Of a DNA stretch of 41,450 nt, positions 1 to 8,484 are shown one piece after another. A model generated the notes under the pieces. It was not told where the DNA came from. It was given only the letters and a program-made list of their open reading frames with translations, and searched no databases. The stretch spans positions 1-41,450 of the forward strand of contig JARKQH010000253.1 in NCBI GenBank assembly GCA_029974925.1, written 5' to 3'. Numbering within the stretch: the first letter of the stretch is position 1; every line of letters begins with the position of its first letter. This stretch comes from Verrucomicrobiota bacterium. GTDB taxonomy: Bacteria > Verrucomicrobiota > Verrucomicrobiia > Limisphaerales > UBA8199. The position numbers were made by a program, and so were the translations under genes.

Positions 1-76
1 CGGCGCCGGCCGCCGTCCAGGCGCTGGCGATTACCAGCCCCGCCATCTGCAAAAGCCAGGTCGTTCGTTTAGTCAT
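1..76 (-). CDS. Partial exported protein (N-terminus only)
   Basis: Only the first 25 codons lie in the window, and the gene continues past its left edge. The start codon overlaps the stop of the preceding minus-strand gene as ATGA at 73-76, a typical arrangement for translational coupling. The translation begins MTKRTTWLLQMAGLVIASAW and continues with small residues. That is a positively charged n-region followed by a hydrophobic core, as in a Sec signal peptide. The mature domain is outside the window, so no function can be given. By context it is the third gene of a glycan-degradation operon. Confidence 0.6.
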   Translation of the reverse strand, partial: MTKRTTWLLQMAGLVIASAWTAAGA

Positions 77-1383
77 CGGTCGTGATTGACAGTTGTTGTT
101 TCAGAGGCGGCGGGGACGGGGCCATCCCCAGTCACCGCGCCCTGCCGCCGCACTGGTGTCGAATCGTTGGCCGCTGGGCCGGCCGCCCTCAACGCCTCGC
201 GAATGCCGTCAAGGACCCCGGGTTTATCGCGAATCCCCTCCCAATTGTAAATGCAAACGTAACGGCAGCGGGGCAGGCTTAACGTCCGCCGGAGCGCGTC
301 CCGCCACCGGGCGGGCTCCGCGGGCCCGTCCAGCATCCACTCGACGGCCGCCCAGTATGGCGCGTCGCTGTTCGCCAGGGCGGCCTGGACTCCCTGGTCC
401 CGAGCCGGATGCGCCGCATGTCGGTAGAAGCTCCAGCCGGGGCAACTGAACCGGTTCACCGCGGCGCCATACAGCCGCTCGCCGTCCTTCCAGCCGGCGC
501 CGTGCGTGAAGAGCCGCTCCCGCGGCGCGCCCAGCCCGGCCGCCGCCGCACACAAATCCTCGAGGTGCCGCCGGACCACTTCCGCCAAATCCTCCTCCGT
601 GATCCGTCCCGAGGTCCGAATCCCGGCCGTGCGGACGGCCGCAAAGCCAATCTGGGCCACGCCGCGCGCCGGCACCTGCTCGACTTCCAAGCCGGACGTG
701 GGGTCCTCGCCGGCGGGGCGGTCGAGGAGGCTGTTGCCGTTGGGATAGTACCAGGCGTTGACGCCGATGGAGGATTCCCAGCCGAGCTTGATGCCGATCA
801 ACAGGTGCTTGCGATCTGCCGGCAAGCCGTTCCACCACTCCAGCACGAGGGGGATCAGGCGCCGCATTTCCTCGTGGCAGGCCTGCCGATAGCGCGGGCT
901 CATGAGGTTGGGCGCGGGCAAGACCCGGAGCTGCCGCCCCCAATTTCGCCAACTGATCTTGATGGCGTCGGCCGGGGACCAACCGGTCCACTCGACGTTG
1001 AATCGGTTTGAATCCGAGTAACCGGGGGCGGCGGGGTTCCACCAGTTCCAAAGGTCGGGGCGGGCCTGCCACCAGTTCTCGCCATCCAACTGCACGACGA
1101 CTGGCATTTCGAATTCAGCCGCCAGGCGCAGGAAGTCCCGCAGATGTTGTTCGACATTCGGGCGCGGATGGCCGAGATAGGAGAAGATGGCCCCCACGCC
1201 TGCTTGAATGGGCGACGCGGCATCGGTGGAAAACTCCTTGCGAATGGATTCAAAAGCTTCGGAACTGGTTCCGCGGCTGAGATTCAGGACAATGAACTGG
1301 CGGGGCGCATCCGCCGCCAGCCCCGCAGCGCCTGCACCCGCCAGCAGGAGCAGGACGGCCATCAGGCAGGAGGGGCGGCGCAT
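73..1383 (-). CDS. Exported 436-aa protein, possible glycoside hydrolase
   Basis: I do not recognise this family with certainty. The first 24 residues form a signal peptide. The mature protein is rich in Trp and Tyr and has features that recall TIM-barrel glycosidases: a strand-like VVVQLDGENWW near residue 97, IGIKLGWESSIG near 200 with a Glu at a strand end, and YNWEGI near 380 with a second Glu. These two Glu residues could be an acid/base and nucleophile pair, but that is inference. It lies 45 bp downstream of the fucosidase and overlaps the next exported protein by ATGA, so it is very probably co-transcribed with both. A role in breaking down the same fucosylated glycan is plausible but unproven. 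Confidence 0.75.
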   Translation of the reverse strand: MRRPSCLMAVLLLLAGAGAAGLAADAPRQFIVLNLSRGTSSEAFESIRKEFSTDAASPIQAGVGAIFSYLGHPRPNVEQHLRDFLRLAAEFEMPVVVQLDGENWWQARPDLWNWWNPAAPGYSDSNRFNVEWTGWSPADAIKISWRNWGRQLRVLPAPNLMSPRYRQACHEEMRRLIPLVLEWWNGLPADRKHLLIGIKLGWESSIGVNAWYYPNGNSLLDRPAGEDPTSGLEVEQVPARGVAQIGFAAVRTAGIRTSGRITEEDLAEVVRRHLEDLCAAAAGLGAPRERLFTHGAGWKDGERLYGAAVNRFSCPGWSFYRHAAHPARDQGVQAALANSDAPYWAAVEWMLDGPAEPARWRDALRRTLSLPRCRYVCIYNWEGIRDKPGVLDGIREALRAAGPAANDSTPVRRQGAVTGDGPVPAASETTTVNHDR

Positions 1384-1428
1384 GGCGGGTTCAGTCGCGG
1401 TGAGGTCCCACTGGCTCGGGTCTGCGCC

Positions 1429-3225
1429 TCACTTTTCAAAGGCGTCGAACTCCCAGATCGTGGGCGGGGCGCTGGCTTCAAGAATGTCCAGCCGGAGGTA
1501 CCGCCCCTGGACGGGTTGAAAGCGGTGCGAATGTTGCCGGCCCTGGCCTTTGCCTTCATACGCCACCGCCCACCCGGCATTCGGGTCCTCGCGGTAAAGA
1601 ATGCGAAAGCGGTTGATCCGCGGCGCAAATTCAACAATGGCCACTTGACCGATGGTTCGACACTGACCCAGGTCCACCTCCAGCCAGCACTGGCTGATGC
1701 CGTCCGCCGTTGCCCAGCGTGTATCCGGGTCGCCATCCACCGCGCGGTCGGCCCCGTAAGTGGTGCCCTCCGGATGCACGTTGGAAGCGCGGGCGGGCTT
1801 GTGCGTGGTGAGCGAAATGGGCCGCGGTGCGGGGGCCAGGTCCGAGTGGTAGAGGGCGAATTCGCTGATGGCGGGACACCCGGCCGCGGATTCGATGACA
1901 AGCCTCACCCGCGTTGCGGTGGTTTCCGGAACGGACCACAGGTTGCGGGAACCGATGACGGTGCCGCGGGCGAGCACCTGCCAGGCGCCGGACGCGTCCC
2001 CGGCTTCGATCCGGTAGGCGCGGGTGCGCTCCCCAAACCAATAGGGTTCCCGCACGCTCACCAGGTTGAACGTCACCGGCCCGGCCGGCTTCAGCACCAG
2101 TTCCGCCTGCGTCACGCCATCGTCTCCCGCCCAGAACGTCGCCCCCTCCCCATCCACCGCATTGGCCGGGGCGAAATCCTCTGCCGGCCCGGCGCGGCGG
2201 GACGAGGCTTCGACGGGCTGGTTGCGGGCCAGGTCGCGGGCGAACAGACGGCGCACGGCGTCGCCAAATTCCTCCAGCCGCCGCACATCGGGGTCGGCAA
2301 ACAAACCCTCCTTGTTGGGCGGCACGTTCAGCAGCATGACGCTGTTCCGCCCGACGGATTTGAAATAGATGTCCAGCAGATGCCGCAGAGTCTTGACTTT
2401 GGCGTCCTCGGCGGCGTGGTAAAACCACCCGGGACGGATGGACACGTCGCATTCGGCCGGCCACCAGACCTTCCCTTCGCTGCGGCCGTGCATGACCGCC
2501 GAGGCCGGCTGCACGCTGGACTCTCCCACCCGCGCCACGCCGGACTCGTTGCCCACCCAGCGGACATCCGGGCCCGAGATGGCGATGACTGCCTTGGGGG
2601 CGAGCGCGCGGATCGTGGCGTAATAAGCGGGCCAGTTATAAACCTGCCGTTTCCCATTCGGCCCCTCGCCGCAGGCGCCGTCGAACCAGACCTCGTCAAT
2701 TGGGCCGTAACGGGTCAGCAATTCCGCCAGTTGATTGGTAAAATAGGTGTTGTACGCATCCGTGCCGTAAGTGCGTTCGTGGCGGTCCCACGGGGAGAGA
2801 TACAAACCGACCTTGAGGTTTTCCGCGCGGCAGGCCTCGACAAATTCGCGCACCACATCGCCTTTTCCGCCCTTCCAGGGCGACCGAGCCACCGAATGAG
2901 TGGTGAACTGGCTCGGCCAGAGGCAGAAGCCATCATGGTGTTTGGCGGTCAGGATCATCAATTTGAAACCGCCCGCTTTGGCTGCCCGCGCCCATTGCCG
3001 GGCGTCCAAGCGGCCGGGATTGAAAAGCGCGGGGTCCTCATTGCCCAGCCCCCACTCCCGATCGGTGAAGGTGTTGATGCCGAAATGAACAAATAGCGTC
3101 AATTCGAGGTCCTGCCACGCCCGTTGTTCGGGGGTGGGCACCGGTGGCACCAAGGGGAGAACCGGCGCACCTGGACATCCGCATGCCAACACCAGGGAAA
3201 GCCCGAACCAGAGTCGAAATCGCAT
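1429..3225 (-). CDS. GH29 alpha-L-fucosidase with discoidin-like modules
   Basis: Predicted to hydrolyse terminal alpha-L-fucose from glycans at the cell surface or in the periplasm. The N-terminus is hydrophobic and ends in VLAC with Cys15, a plausible lipoprotein box. The catalytic domain (about residues 30-325) has the family hallmarks FVHFGINTF near 45, the HHDGF motif at 96-100 and VWFDG, in which D182 aligns with the GH29 retaining nucleophile. Two beta-sandwich modules follow. The first, about 340-465, resembles a degenerate F5/8C domain. The second, about 475-597, is a clearer F5/8 type C carbohydrate-binding domain with AVDGDPDTRWAT. At 598 aa the length fits GH29 plus two binding modules. 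It is the first gene of a minus-strand operon and is divergent from the DUF6600 gene. Confidence 0.9.
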   Translation of the reverse strand: MRFRLWFGLSLVLACGCPGAPVLPLVPPVPTPEQRAWQDLELTLFVHFGINTFTDREWGLGNEDPALFNPGRLDARQWARAAKAGGFKLMILTAKHHDGFCLWPSQFTTHSVARSPWKGGKGDVVREFVEACRAENLKVGLYLSPWDRHERTYGTDAYNTYFTNQLAELLTRYGPIDEVWFDGACGEGPNGKRQVYNWPAYYATIRALAPKAVIAISGPDVRWVGNESGVARVGESSVQPASAVMHGRSEGKVWWPAECDVSIRPGWFYHAAEDAKVKTLRHLLDIYFKSVGRNSVMLLNVPPNKEGLFADPDVRRLEEFGDAVRRLFARDLARNQPVEASSRRAGPAEDFAPANAVDGEGATFWAGDDGVTQAELVLKPAGPVTFNLVSVREPYWFGERTRAYRIEAGDASGAWQVLARGTVIGSRNLWSVPETTATRVRLVIESAAGCPAISEFALYHSDLAPAPRPISLTTHKPARASNVHPEGTTYGADRAVDGDPDTRWATADGISQCWLEVDLGQCRTIGQVAIVEFAPRINRFRILYREDPNAGWAVAYEGKGQGRQHSHRFQPVQGRYLRLDILEASAPPTIWEFDAFEK

Positions 3226-3321
3226 GGCGACAGGATGCCGTTGCGTGTGCTTGAGCGCAAACCATTTGCGCCAGCCCGGGGCCGCAGAACCCCGTCCGGG
3301 GGCCGGCCGGTGAATAGCCCT

Positions 3322-3349
3322 TTGCCGGGTCGAGTCAAATCAGTATGAC
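3322..3349 (+). promoter_or_regulatory. Candidate sigma-70-like promoter for the DUF6600 gene
   Basis: TTGCCG (3322-3327) and TATGAC (3344-3349) are separated by 16 bp and lie 41 bp upstream of the ATG at 3391, in the divergent spacer between the fucosidase and the DUF6600 gene. The -35 box matches consensus in 4 of 6 positions and the -10 box in 4 of 6. A purine-rich GGAACGAAG precedes the start and may serve as a weak ribosome binding site. Confidence 0.35.
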
Positions 3350-3390
3350 AGAGAGCGCAATCAAGCGTAATCTGACAATGGAACGAAGTT

Positions 3391-5643
3391 ATGAAAAACC
3401 GGATTTTGCGACTAGGCCTGGCGCTGGCGCTGGGCGCGCTGCCCTTCGGCGGCGCCTGTGTGCGGGCGTCGTCGAATGCCGCCGCTCCGCCCGTCGTGTC
3501 CGTGGTCCAGCCGCCCGCCACCACGCAGACGGCTGATGCGCCAGCGGCTCCTACCGTTTCAACCAACGCGCCGGCGGCAGCCAGCGCGCCCGTCGCGGCC
3601 AACTTGTCGGCCGTGACCAACACCCCCGTCGTTGAAGCCGAAGCGCTGCCACCCGAAGTGACGAACGACCTGGCGCTGGCCAACGCGCCGGTCAAGGTGG
3701 TTTCGGCCGAAACGCCGGTCCCGGCGGATTTGGGGCTGAGCGCGGCCGCGCTCGAGCTGGTGAAACTCGCCCACTCGAACGTGGATGAGGACGTGATGCT
3801 GGCTTATGCCAACAATTCCGCGAGCACGTTCAACCTCACCGCCGACCAGATTATTTATCTAAACGACATTGGCGTCCCCTCGAAGGTGGTGACGGCCATG
3901 ATCGAGCGGGATATCGCCCTGAAGGGCAGTCTCGCCGCTGCCGCCGTGGCGCCGCAACCGGCGGCTCCAGACACCAACGCCCCCCCTCCGCCCGAGCAGG
4001 TGGCCCCTCAGGCTGAAGCCCCGGCCGCCGCCCCGCCGCAGACCAATGTCACGTATGCCACCTTTTATGAGGGGCTCGCGCCTTACGGAACCTGGATCGA
4101 GCTGGAAGGCTACGGCAGGGTGTGGCAGCCAACCGTGGTCGTGGTCAACCCGGGCTGGCGTCCGTATTTTGACGGTGGCCGGTGGATTTACACCGACTCG
4201 GGCTGGTATTGGTATTCGGACTACACCTGGGGTTGGGCGCCGTTCCACTATGGCCGCTGGTTCCGTCATCACCGGATTGGCTGGTGCTGGTGGCCGGATG
4301 TGGTTTGGGGACCCGCCTGGGTCACTTGGCGGTACACCGACGCTTACTGTGGCTGGGCGCCCCTGCCGCCTTGGGCCCATTACCGCCCCGGTTTCGGCTT
4401 CACCTACTATGGCCGCCCGGTCGGAGCTTCCTTCGGCTTTGGCCTCGGGCCGGATTGGTTCTGCTTCGTATCCTATAGTCATCTTCGCGAGCACCGCTGG
4501 CATCATCATGCCTTGCCCCCGCACCATGTCCCGCACGTGTATCACGGCTCCAGAATCTCCCATGTCCACCCTCCCAGCCAGTTGGCCACTCACCTGGGCG
4601 TCAAAACCGCCATTGCCCTGAACAAAACCCCCGTTCCTCCACCGCAGGGAAGCCGGCCGGAACGGCTGGCCAGCAACGGGAAGAGCTTGACGGTCTATCG
4701 GCCGGAACTGGCGAGCTCTTCGAGCCTTGCCAATCGCTTGACTCAGCGGACTTCGAGCATGGCTGCGCCACGGGCCGCAGCGACGGTGACTCCTGCCACG
4801 CTGTCGAAGATCAGCGGACAACCCGCCACGCTGCGCAGGGCGCCGGCAGTCGCGCCACGGACGCCTGCCACTCCGCCTCAAGGCGCGCCAGCCGCCGGCT
4901 CCTCGACCTTGGCCAACCGGCTCAGCCAGCGACCGGCCCGAGGGGCTGTCTCCGGTGCCCCGGCAGCCGCGCCCGCGGTGCCTTCTGTGCAAGCCTCGCC
5001 CGGCTCGAGCCCAAACCGGCTCACGTCCAGGCCGGCAACCTCCGTCTCGACGACGCCCGCCGCGCCGGCTGCGCCGGCCACGCGAAGCCAGCCTTTGATT
5101 CTCCGGGGCAGTCAATCAACACCGGCTTCTCCCAGCGCCAGCCCGCGTCCCGCCACGCCGACGGTTAGCGCGCCGCGCACTCCGCCGGTTCCCAGTGCGC
5201 CCCCCGCCACAGCCCAACCCGGCCCTTCAAGACCTCCCGAGCGCGGCGCCTCCGGGCTTATGCAGCGGTCGCCGACGATGGCGCCTTCGGTTGGCAGTGG
5301 TGCCTCCTCGGGTCTCCAAAACCGGCTGAGTGGGGCCGCCTCCGCGCCGGCGCAACGATCGTTCTCCGCCCCCGCCTACCAGGCGCCCGCCCCCGCAGTC
5401 CGTTCGCAGCCAGCCTACACCCCTCCCGCAGTGTCAGTTCCCCGCCCGTCGGCGCCCGTCAGCGCCCCTGCGCGTCCGTACACCCCGGCCCCCAGCATGC
5501 GGGCGCCAGCGCCCATGCCAAGCGCCCCCGCAATCTCGGCTCCGCCGCGCTCGGCCGCGCCCTCTTCTCCCGCTCCCGCTCCAGCGCCGTCCTCCTCTGG
5601 ATCGCGACTGACCGAGCGCGGCAGCGGCATGCGGGGACGTTGA
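3391..5643 (+). CDS. Exported DUF6600 protein with Pro/Ala/Ser-rich tail
   Basis: A signal peptide (residues 1-25) is followed by an Ala/Pro-rich linker. A small helical domain at about 115-175 contains VDEDVMLAY and LNDIGVPSKVVTAMIERD. The Trp/Tyr-rich DUF6600 domain follows at about 220-330, opening with YATFYEGLAPYGTW and containing repeated W-x-P/G-W motifs. Next comes a His-rich stretch (about 365-395, some 13 His), which could bind metal. The last 330 residues are low complexity, rich in Pro, Ala and Ser, with a scattered NRL-(T/S)-x-R motif. The family is known by domain only and has no established activity. A cell-envelope or extracellular structural role is inferred from the export signal and disordered tail. 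Confidence 0.85.
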   Translation: MKNRILRLGLALALGALPFGGACVRASSNAAAPPVVSVVQPPATTQTADAPAAPTVSTNAPAAASAPVAANLSAVTNTPVVEAEALPPEVTNDLALANAPVKVVSAETPVPADLGLSAAALELVKLAHSNVDEDVMLAYANNSASTFNLTADQIIYLNDIGVPSKVVTAMIERDIALKGSLAAAAVAPQPAAPDTNAPPPPEQVAPQAEAPAAAPPQTNVTYATFYEGLAPYGTWIELEGYGRVWQPTVVVVNPGWRPYFDGGRWIYTDSGWYWYSDYTWGWAPFHYGRWFRHHRIGWCWWPDVVWGPAWVTWRYTDAYCGWAPLPPWAHYRPGFGFTYYGRPVGASFGFGLGPDWFCFVSYSHLREHRWHHHALPPHHVPHVYHGSRISHVHPPSQLATHLGVKTAIALNKTPVPPPQGSRPERLASNGKSLTVYRPELASSSSLANRLTQRTSSMAAPRAAATVTPATLSKISGQPATLRRAPAVAPRTPATPPQGAPAAGSSTLANRLSQRPARGAVSGAPAAAPAVPSVQASPGSSPNRLTSRPATSVSTTPAAPAAPATRSQPLILRGSQSTPASPSASPRPATPTVSAPRTPPVPSAPPATAQPGPSRPPERGASGLMQRSPTMAPSVGSGASSGLQNRLSGAASAPAQRSFSAPAYQAPAPAVRSQPAYTPPAVSVPRPSAPVSAPARPYTPAPSMRAPAPMPSAPAISAPPRSAAPSSPAPAPAPSSSGSRLTERGSGMRGR

Positions 5644-5692
5644 TTTGGTTTTATTCTTTTGATGTCCCCGCCGGGCTGGCAAACTGGCGCGG

Positions 5693-6304
5693 ATGGGCAT
5701 CACGCCGCAGCAATTCAAGCGCTTGCAGGAACGCCTGGAGACGCCACGTCGCCAGGCGTCGCCGGTGTTGGGCGGGGCGGCCCCCAAACCTCAAGCCCGT
5801 TCGCACCAGGTCATTCTGGGCCTGGACCCCTCCCTCCGCGGCACCGGCTACGGTATTATCCGCGCCGGGCGGCCCCAGGCGGCTTCCGTCGAGCAGGGCA
5901 CGATTCACTGCCCGGCTTCCTGGGAGCGGTCCCAATGCCTGGTGCGGATCGTGCAAACGCTCCGCCAGGTCATCCAACGCACCCGCCCGACGGTGTGTGT
6001 GGTGGAGGGCCTGTTTTACGCTCAGAACCTCCAGACCACCCTGATCATGGGAGAAGCCCGCGGGGCGGCGCTCGCAACCGTGGCGGAGGCGGGTCTGGAC
6101 ATCTATGAGCTGGCGCCGCGCCGGGTGAAACAGGCGATTGTCGGCTACGGCGCGGCCCAGAAACTGGCGGTGGCGCGCATGGTTCAACGCATGCTGCAAC
6201 TGGCCGAGGTGCCCGAGCCCGACGCCGCCGACGCCCTGGCGCTGGCGCTGACCTTTGCCCAGGAGCAGGCGCGCTACAGTCTCCAAGCCCCGAAAAAAAT
6301 CTGA
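5693..6304 (+). CDS. ruvC: Holliday junction resolvase RuvC
   Basis: Endonuclease that cuts Holliday junctions symmetrically during recombinational repair, working with RuvAB. The RNase H-like fold begins with ILGLDPSLRGTGYG. The four acidic residues align with the E. coli catalytic set: D45, E105 (in VVEG), D177 and D180 (in EPDAADALALAL). The protein has 203 aa, with an N-terminal extension of about 38 residues compared with E. coli RuvC (173 aa). No downstream start fits well before the first strand, so the ATG at 5693 is kept, although the extension is odd. ruvA follows 35 bp later in the same direction. ruvB is not in the window. Confidence 0.95.
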   Translation: MGITPQQFKRLQERLETPRRQASPVLGGAAPKPQARSHQVILGLDPSLRGTGYGIIRAGRPQAASVEQGTIHCPASWERSQCLVRIVQTLRQVIQRTRPTVCVVEGLFYAQNLQTTLIMGEARGAALATVAEAGLDIYELAPRRVKQAIVGYGAAQKLAVARMVQRMLQLAEVPEPDAADALALALTFAQEQARYSLQAPKKI

Positions 6305-6339
6305 TTGGCCGGCACAGGCGCTGCAATACCAAGCAAAGT

Positions 6340-6942
6340 ATGATCACTTTTCTGCATGGCAAACTGGTTGAGGCGCTCCCCACCCAAGTCATCGTGGAGG
6401 TTCAGGGGGTGGGCTACGAAGTCCTCATCCCGTTGTCCTCTTACGACAAGCTTCCGCCGGTGGGCCACGAAGTCCGGCTGTTGACCCATCTGGTCATCCG
6501 CGAGGATGCCCACTTGCTTTACGGCTTCATGTCCGCCACCGAGCGGGACTTGTTCCGGCTCCTCATCAACACCGTCAGTGGCATCGGTCCCAAGATTGCT
6601 CTCAACATCCTGAGCGGCATCAGCCCCGCCGCCTTCCGCGGGGCGGTGGCGAACGGGGACGTCAAGGCCCTGACCCGGATTTCCGGCGTGGGCAAGAAGG
6701 CGGCCGAGCGGATTGTGGTTGAGTTGAGAGATAAAATTGGGGCGGCGGGCGCCTGGGAGGCGGCAAGCGCTCAGCGGGCTCTTTCCGCCGAGGACCAGAA
6801 ACTCAATGATGGCGTGCTGGCGCTCATCGCCCTGGGTTTCAAACAAGTCGAGGCGCACGACGCCGTTCGGCAGGCGCAGCAGACACTCGGCCCCCAGGCC
6901 ACAGTCGAGGACCTGGTTCGGGCGTGTCTCCGAAAACCATGA
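6340..6942 (+). CDS. ruvA: Holliday junction branch migration protein RuvA
   Basis: DNA-binding subunit of the RuvAB branch-migration complex; it forms a tetramer on the Holliday junction and loads the RuvB helicase. The protein has 200 aa, the usual length. It opens with the OB-fold domain (MITFLHGKLVEALPTQVIVE), followed by two helix-hairpin-helix motifs (VSGIGPKIALNILSG and ISGVGKKAAERIVVEL, about residues 80-130). The flexible linker is followed by the C-terminal RuvB-contacting domain with ALIALGFKQVEA (about 160-200). Its stop codon overlaps the start of the following acyltransferase gene as ATGA. Confidence 0.97.
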   Translation: MITFLHGKLVEALPTQVIVEVQGVGYEVLIPLSSYDKLPPVGHEVRLLTHLVIREDAHLLYGFMSATERDLFRLLINTVSGIGPKIALNILSGISPAAFRGAVANGDVKALTRISGVGKKAAERIVVELRDKIGAAGAWEAASAQRALSAEDQKLNDGVLALIALGFKQVEAHDAVRQAQQTLGPQATVEDLVRACLRKP

Positions 6943-7667
6943 GTCAGCCCCCGCCACCCCGCGAAGCCTCGGGCCCCCCGCGCCGTCCCAAACGGGTCAG
7001 TGGCGTGGTGGTCCCGCACGCGCCGCGATGGTACCAATGGGCCGCCGCTTGGATGGTTTACGCCCTGGTCCGAACCGTGGCCGCCACGCTGAGGTACCGC
7101 TGGCACGATGGCTCGGGGGGCTTCCTGGAGAAGCACCGCGGCCCGGCCATCTACTGTGTGTGGCACAACCGCCTGGCGCTTTGTCTGCCTGCTTACTTCA
7201 GCTACGCGCGGCCACGCACGCGCACCGCTGGCATGGCCGCCCTGGTCAGCGCCAGCAAGGATGGCGGGTTTCTCGCCGCCATCCTCGAGTGCTTCGGAGT
7301 CCAGCCCGTGCGCGGCTCTTCCAGCCGTCGCGGGCCGCAGGCGCTCCTGGAACTGACCACTTGGGGCGAGCGGGGTTACGACCTGGCCATTACCCCGGAC
7401 GGCCCTCGAGGTCCACGCTACGTCGTGCAGGATGGCGTCATGTCCCTGGCCCAGGTGACCGGCTTGCCCATCCTGCCCTTCTCTTACGATTTGACCTGGA
7501 AGATTTGCCTGAAAAGCTGGGACCGCTTCCAGGTTCCGATTCCGTTTTCGGTCTGCGACATGCGGATTGGGCCGCCGCTTCAGGTGCCTCGTGACATCAG
7601 CGACGGCCAGCGGAACGCCTTGCGGGAGCAACTGCAGCAAAACCTTCGCGCCCTTACGTTGGATTGA
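6939..7667 (+). CDS. DUF374 / lysophospholipid acyltransferase-family protein
   Basis: Predicted inner-membrane acyltransferase of the DUF374 group, related to LpxL and PlsC enzymes that transfer acyl chains to lipid A or lysophospholipids. Visible features are a hydrophobic segment near residues 30-45 (YQWAAAWMVYALVRTVAATL), an IYCVWHNRLAL motif holding the likely catalytic His, VSASKDGGF, and the family-typical DLAITPDGPRGPRYVV. A GTG at 6924 would add five residues. The ATG at 6939 is preferred because it overlaps the ruvA stop as ATGA. The exact acceptor lipid cannot be read from sequence. Coupling to ruvA rather than to lipid genes is unusual. Confidence 0.88.
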   Translation: MSQPPPPREASGPPRRPKRVSGVVVPHAPRWYQWAAAWMVYALVRTVAATLRYRWHDGSGGFLEKHRGPAIYCVWHNRLALCLPAYFSYARPRTRTAGMAALVSASKDGGFLAAILECFGVQPVRGSSSRRGPQALLELTTWGERGYDLAITPDGPRGPRYVVQDGVMSLAQVTGLPILPFSYDLTWKICLKSWDRFQVPIPFSVCDMRIGPPLQVPRDISDGQRNALREQLQQNLRALTLD

Positions 7668-7672
7668 CTGGA

Positions 7673-7709
7673 CCCGGCCGCAGGGTGTCGGGGCATGCGC
7701 CCGGCCGGG
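7673..7709 (+). terminator. Candidate hairpin between convergent genes
   Basis: An 8-bp perfect inverted repeat (CCCGGCCG at 7673-7680 and CGGCCGGG at 7702-7709) encloses a 21-nt loop just after the acyltransferase stop and facing the end of the convergent transglycosylase gene. No U-tract follows and the loop is long, so a role as terminator is only suggestive. Confidence 0.3.
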
Positions 7710-7747
7710 GTAATGAAGATTTCCCACGCGGGGCGGCAATCCCTCTC

Positions 7748-8317
7748 TCATGGGCGCGCAACGGGCGGAAAGTCCCTTTGGTATTTCCGCGCGCGGTCCA
7801 GAACGGCCAAGACGTAGGCGCGCGTCGCCGGAAAGGCAATTTGTTCGATGAACCGCGCGCTGTTGGTGGCGGCCTCGCCGGTGGCCCATTTAAGCGCGTT
7901 ACTCCGACCCGCGTTGTAGGCTGCCAGCGCGTAGGGCCGGGGATCGTCGGCCTGCGCGAACCGTTTCAGCAGTTTGCCGAGGTAAAACGCGCCAGCCAGC
8001 GTGTTGGTGACCGGGTTGAGGCAATGCTCGTGCTCGAAAGCCTCGATCCCCTCCGCATCGGCCCACTCGCGCGCCGCGTCCTCGCGGAGCTGCATCAGCC
8101 CCATCTCCCCCGCCCGCCCGCGAGCCTCGGGATCAAACCGGCTTTCCCGCCAGACCACCGCCTTCACCAGCGCCGGGTCAACCTGATACCGTTCCGCCGC
8201 CGCGCGAATCGGCCTGTCCTGGCTGCGCTCCAGCCACCCCCTCCGCCACCAGGCGACCAGTCCCAGCGCCACCAGGAGCACGATCATCGGAAGCCAAATC
8301 CTCTTCGGGCGTTTCAC
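7748..8317 (-). CDS. Membrane-anchored lytic transglycosylase (SLT fold)
   Basis: Predicted to cleave the MurNAc-GlcNAc bond of peptidoglycan, forming 1,6-anhydro ends, from a position anchored in the inner membrane. Residues 7-24 form a single transmembrane or signal-anchor segment. The SLT domain (about 40-180) has the family motifs: WRESRF with catalytic Glu58, GEMGLMQL (70-77), and ALAAYNAGRS (130-139). At 189 aa it is close to the minimal Slt/MltE type, with no extra peptidoglycan-binding modules. It is convergent with the acyltransferase gene and appears monocistronic. Confidence 0.9.
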   Translation of the reverse strand: MKRPKRIWLPMIVLLVALGLVAWWRRGWLERSQDRPIRAAAERYQVDPALVKAVVWRESRFDPEARGRAGEMGLMQLREDAAREWADAEGIEAFEHEHCLNPVTNTLAGAFYLGKLLKRFAQADDPRPYALAAYNAGRSNALKWATGEAATNSARFIEQIAFPATRAYVLAVLDRARKYQRDFPPVARP

Positions 8318-8484
8318 CAGCCTATTCTATGGGTGGCTTCCCAACGCCGTCCAGCCTTCGGTTGGCTTGTGACCTGCGCAAAAACATGCTAAAGAAAGAT
8401 GAAATGAAGCGCCCCCGCTCCTTCAAGGGTTTCGCCGCCGCGGTGCAGTCCTCGGCTGACGGCGGCGATGCTGCCTGACTCCCC

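Noticed and set aside
1144..3096. 650-aa open frame on the plus strand opposite the fucosidase
   Set aside because: It is antisense to a clear GH29 gene, has no recognisable domain, and is the kind of long shadow frame expected at high GC.
8386..8478. 30-codon frame ending 6 bp before the GH13 start
   Set aside because: It might be a leader peptide, but its sequence has no attenuation-like codon run or structure.
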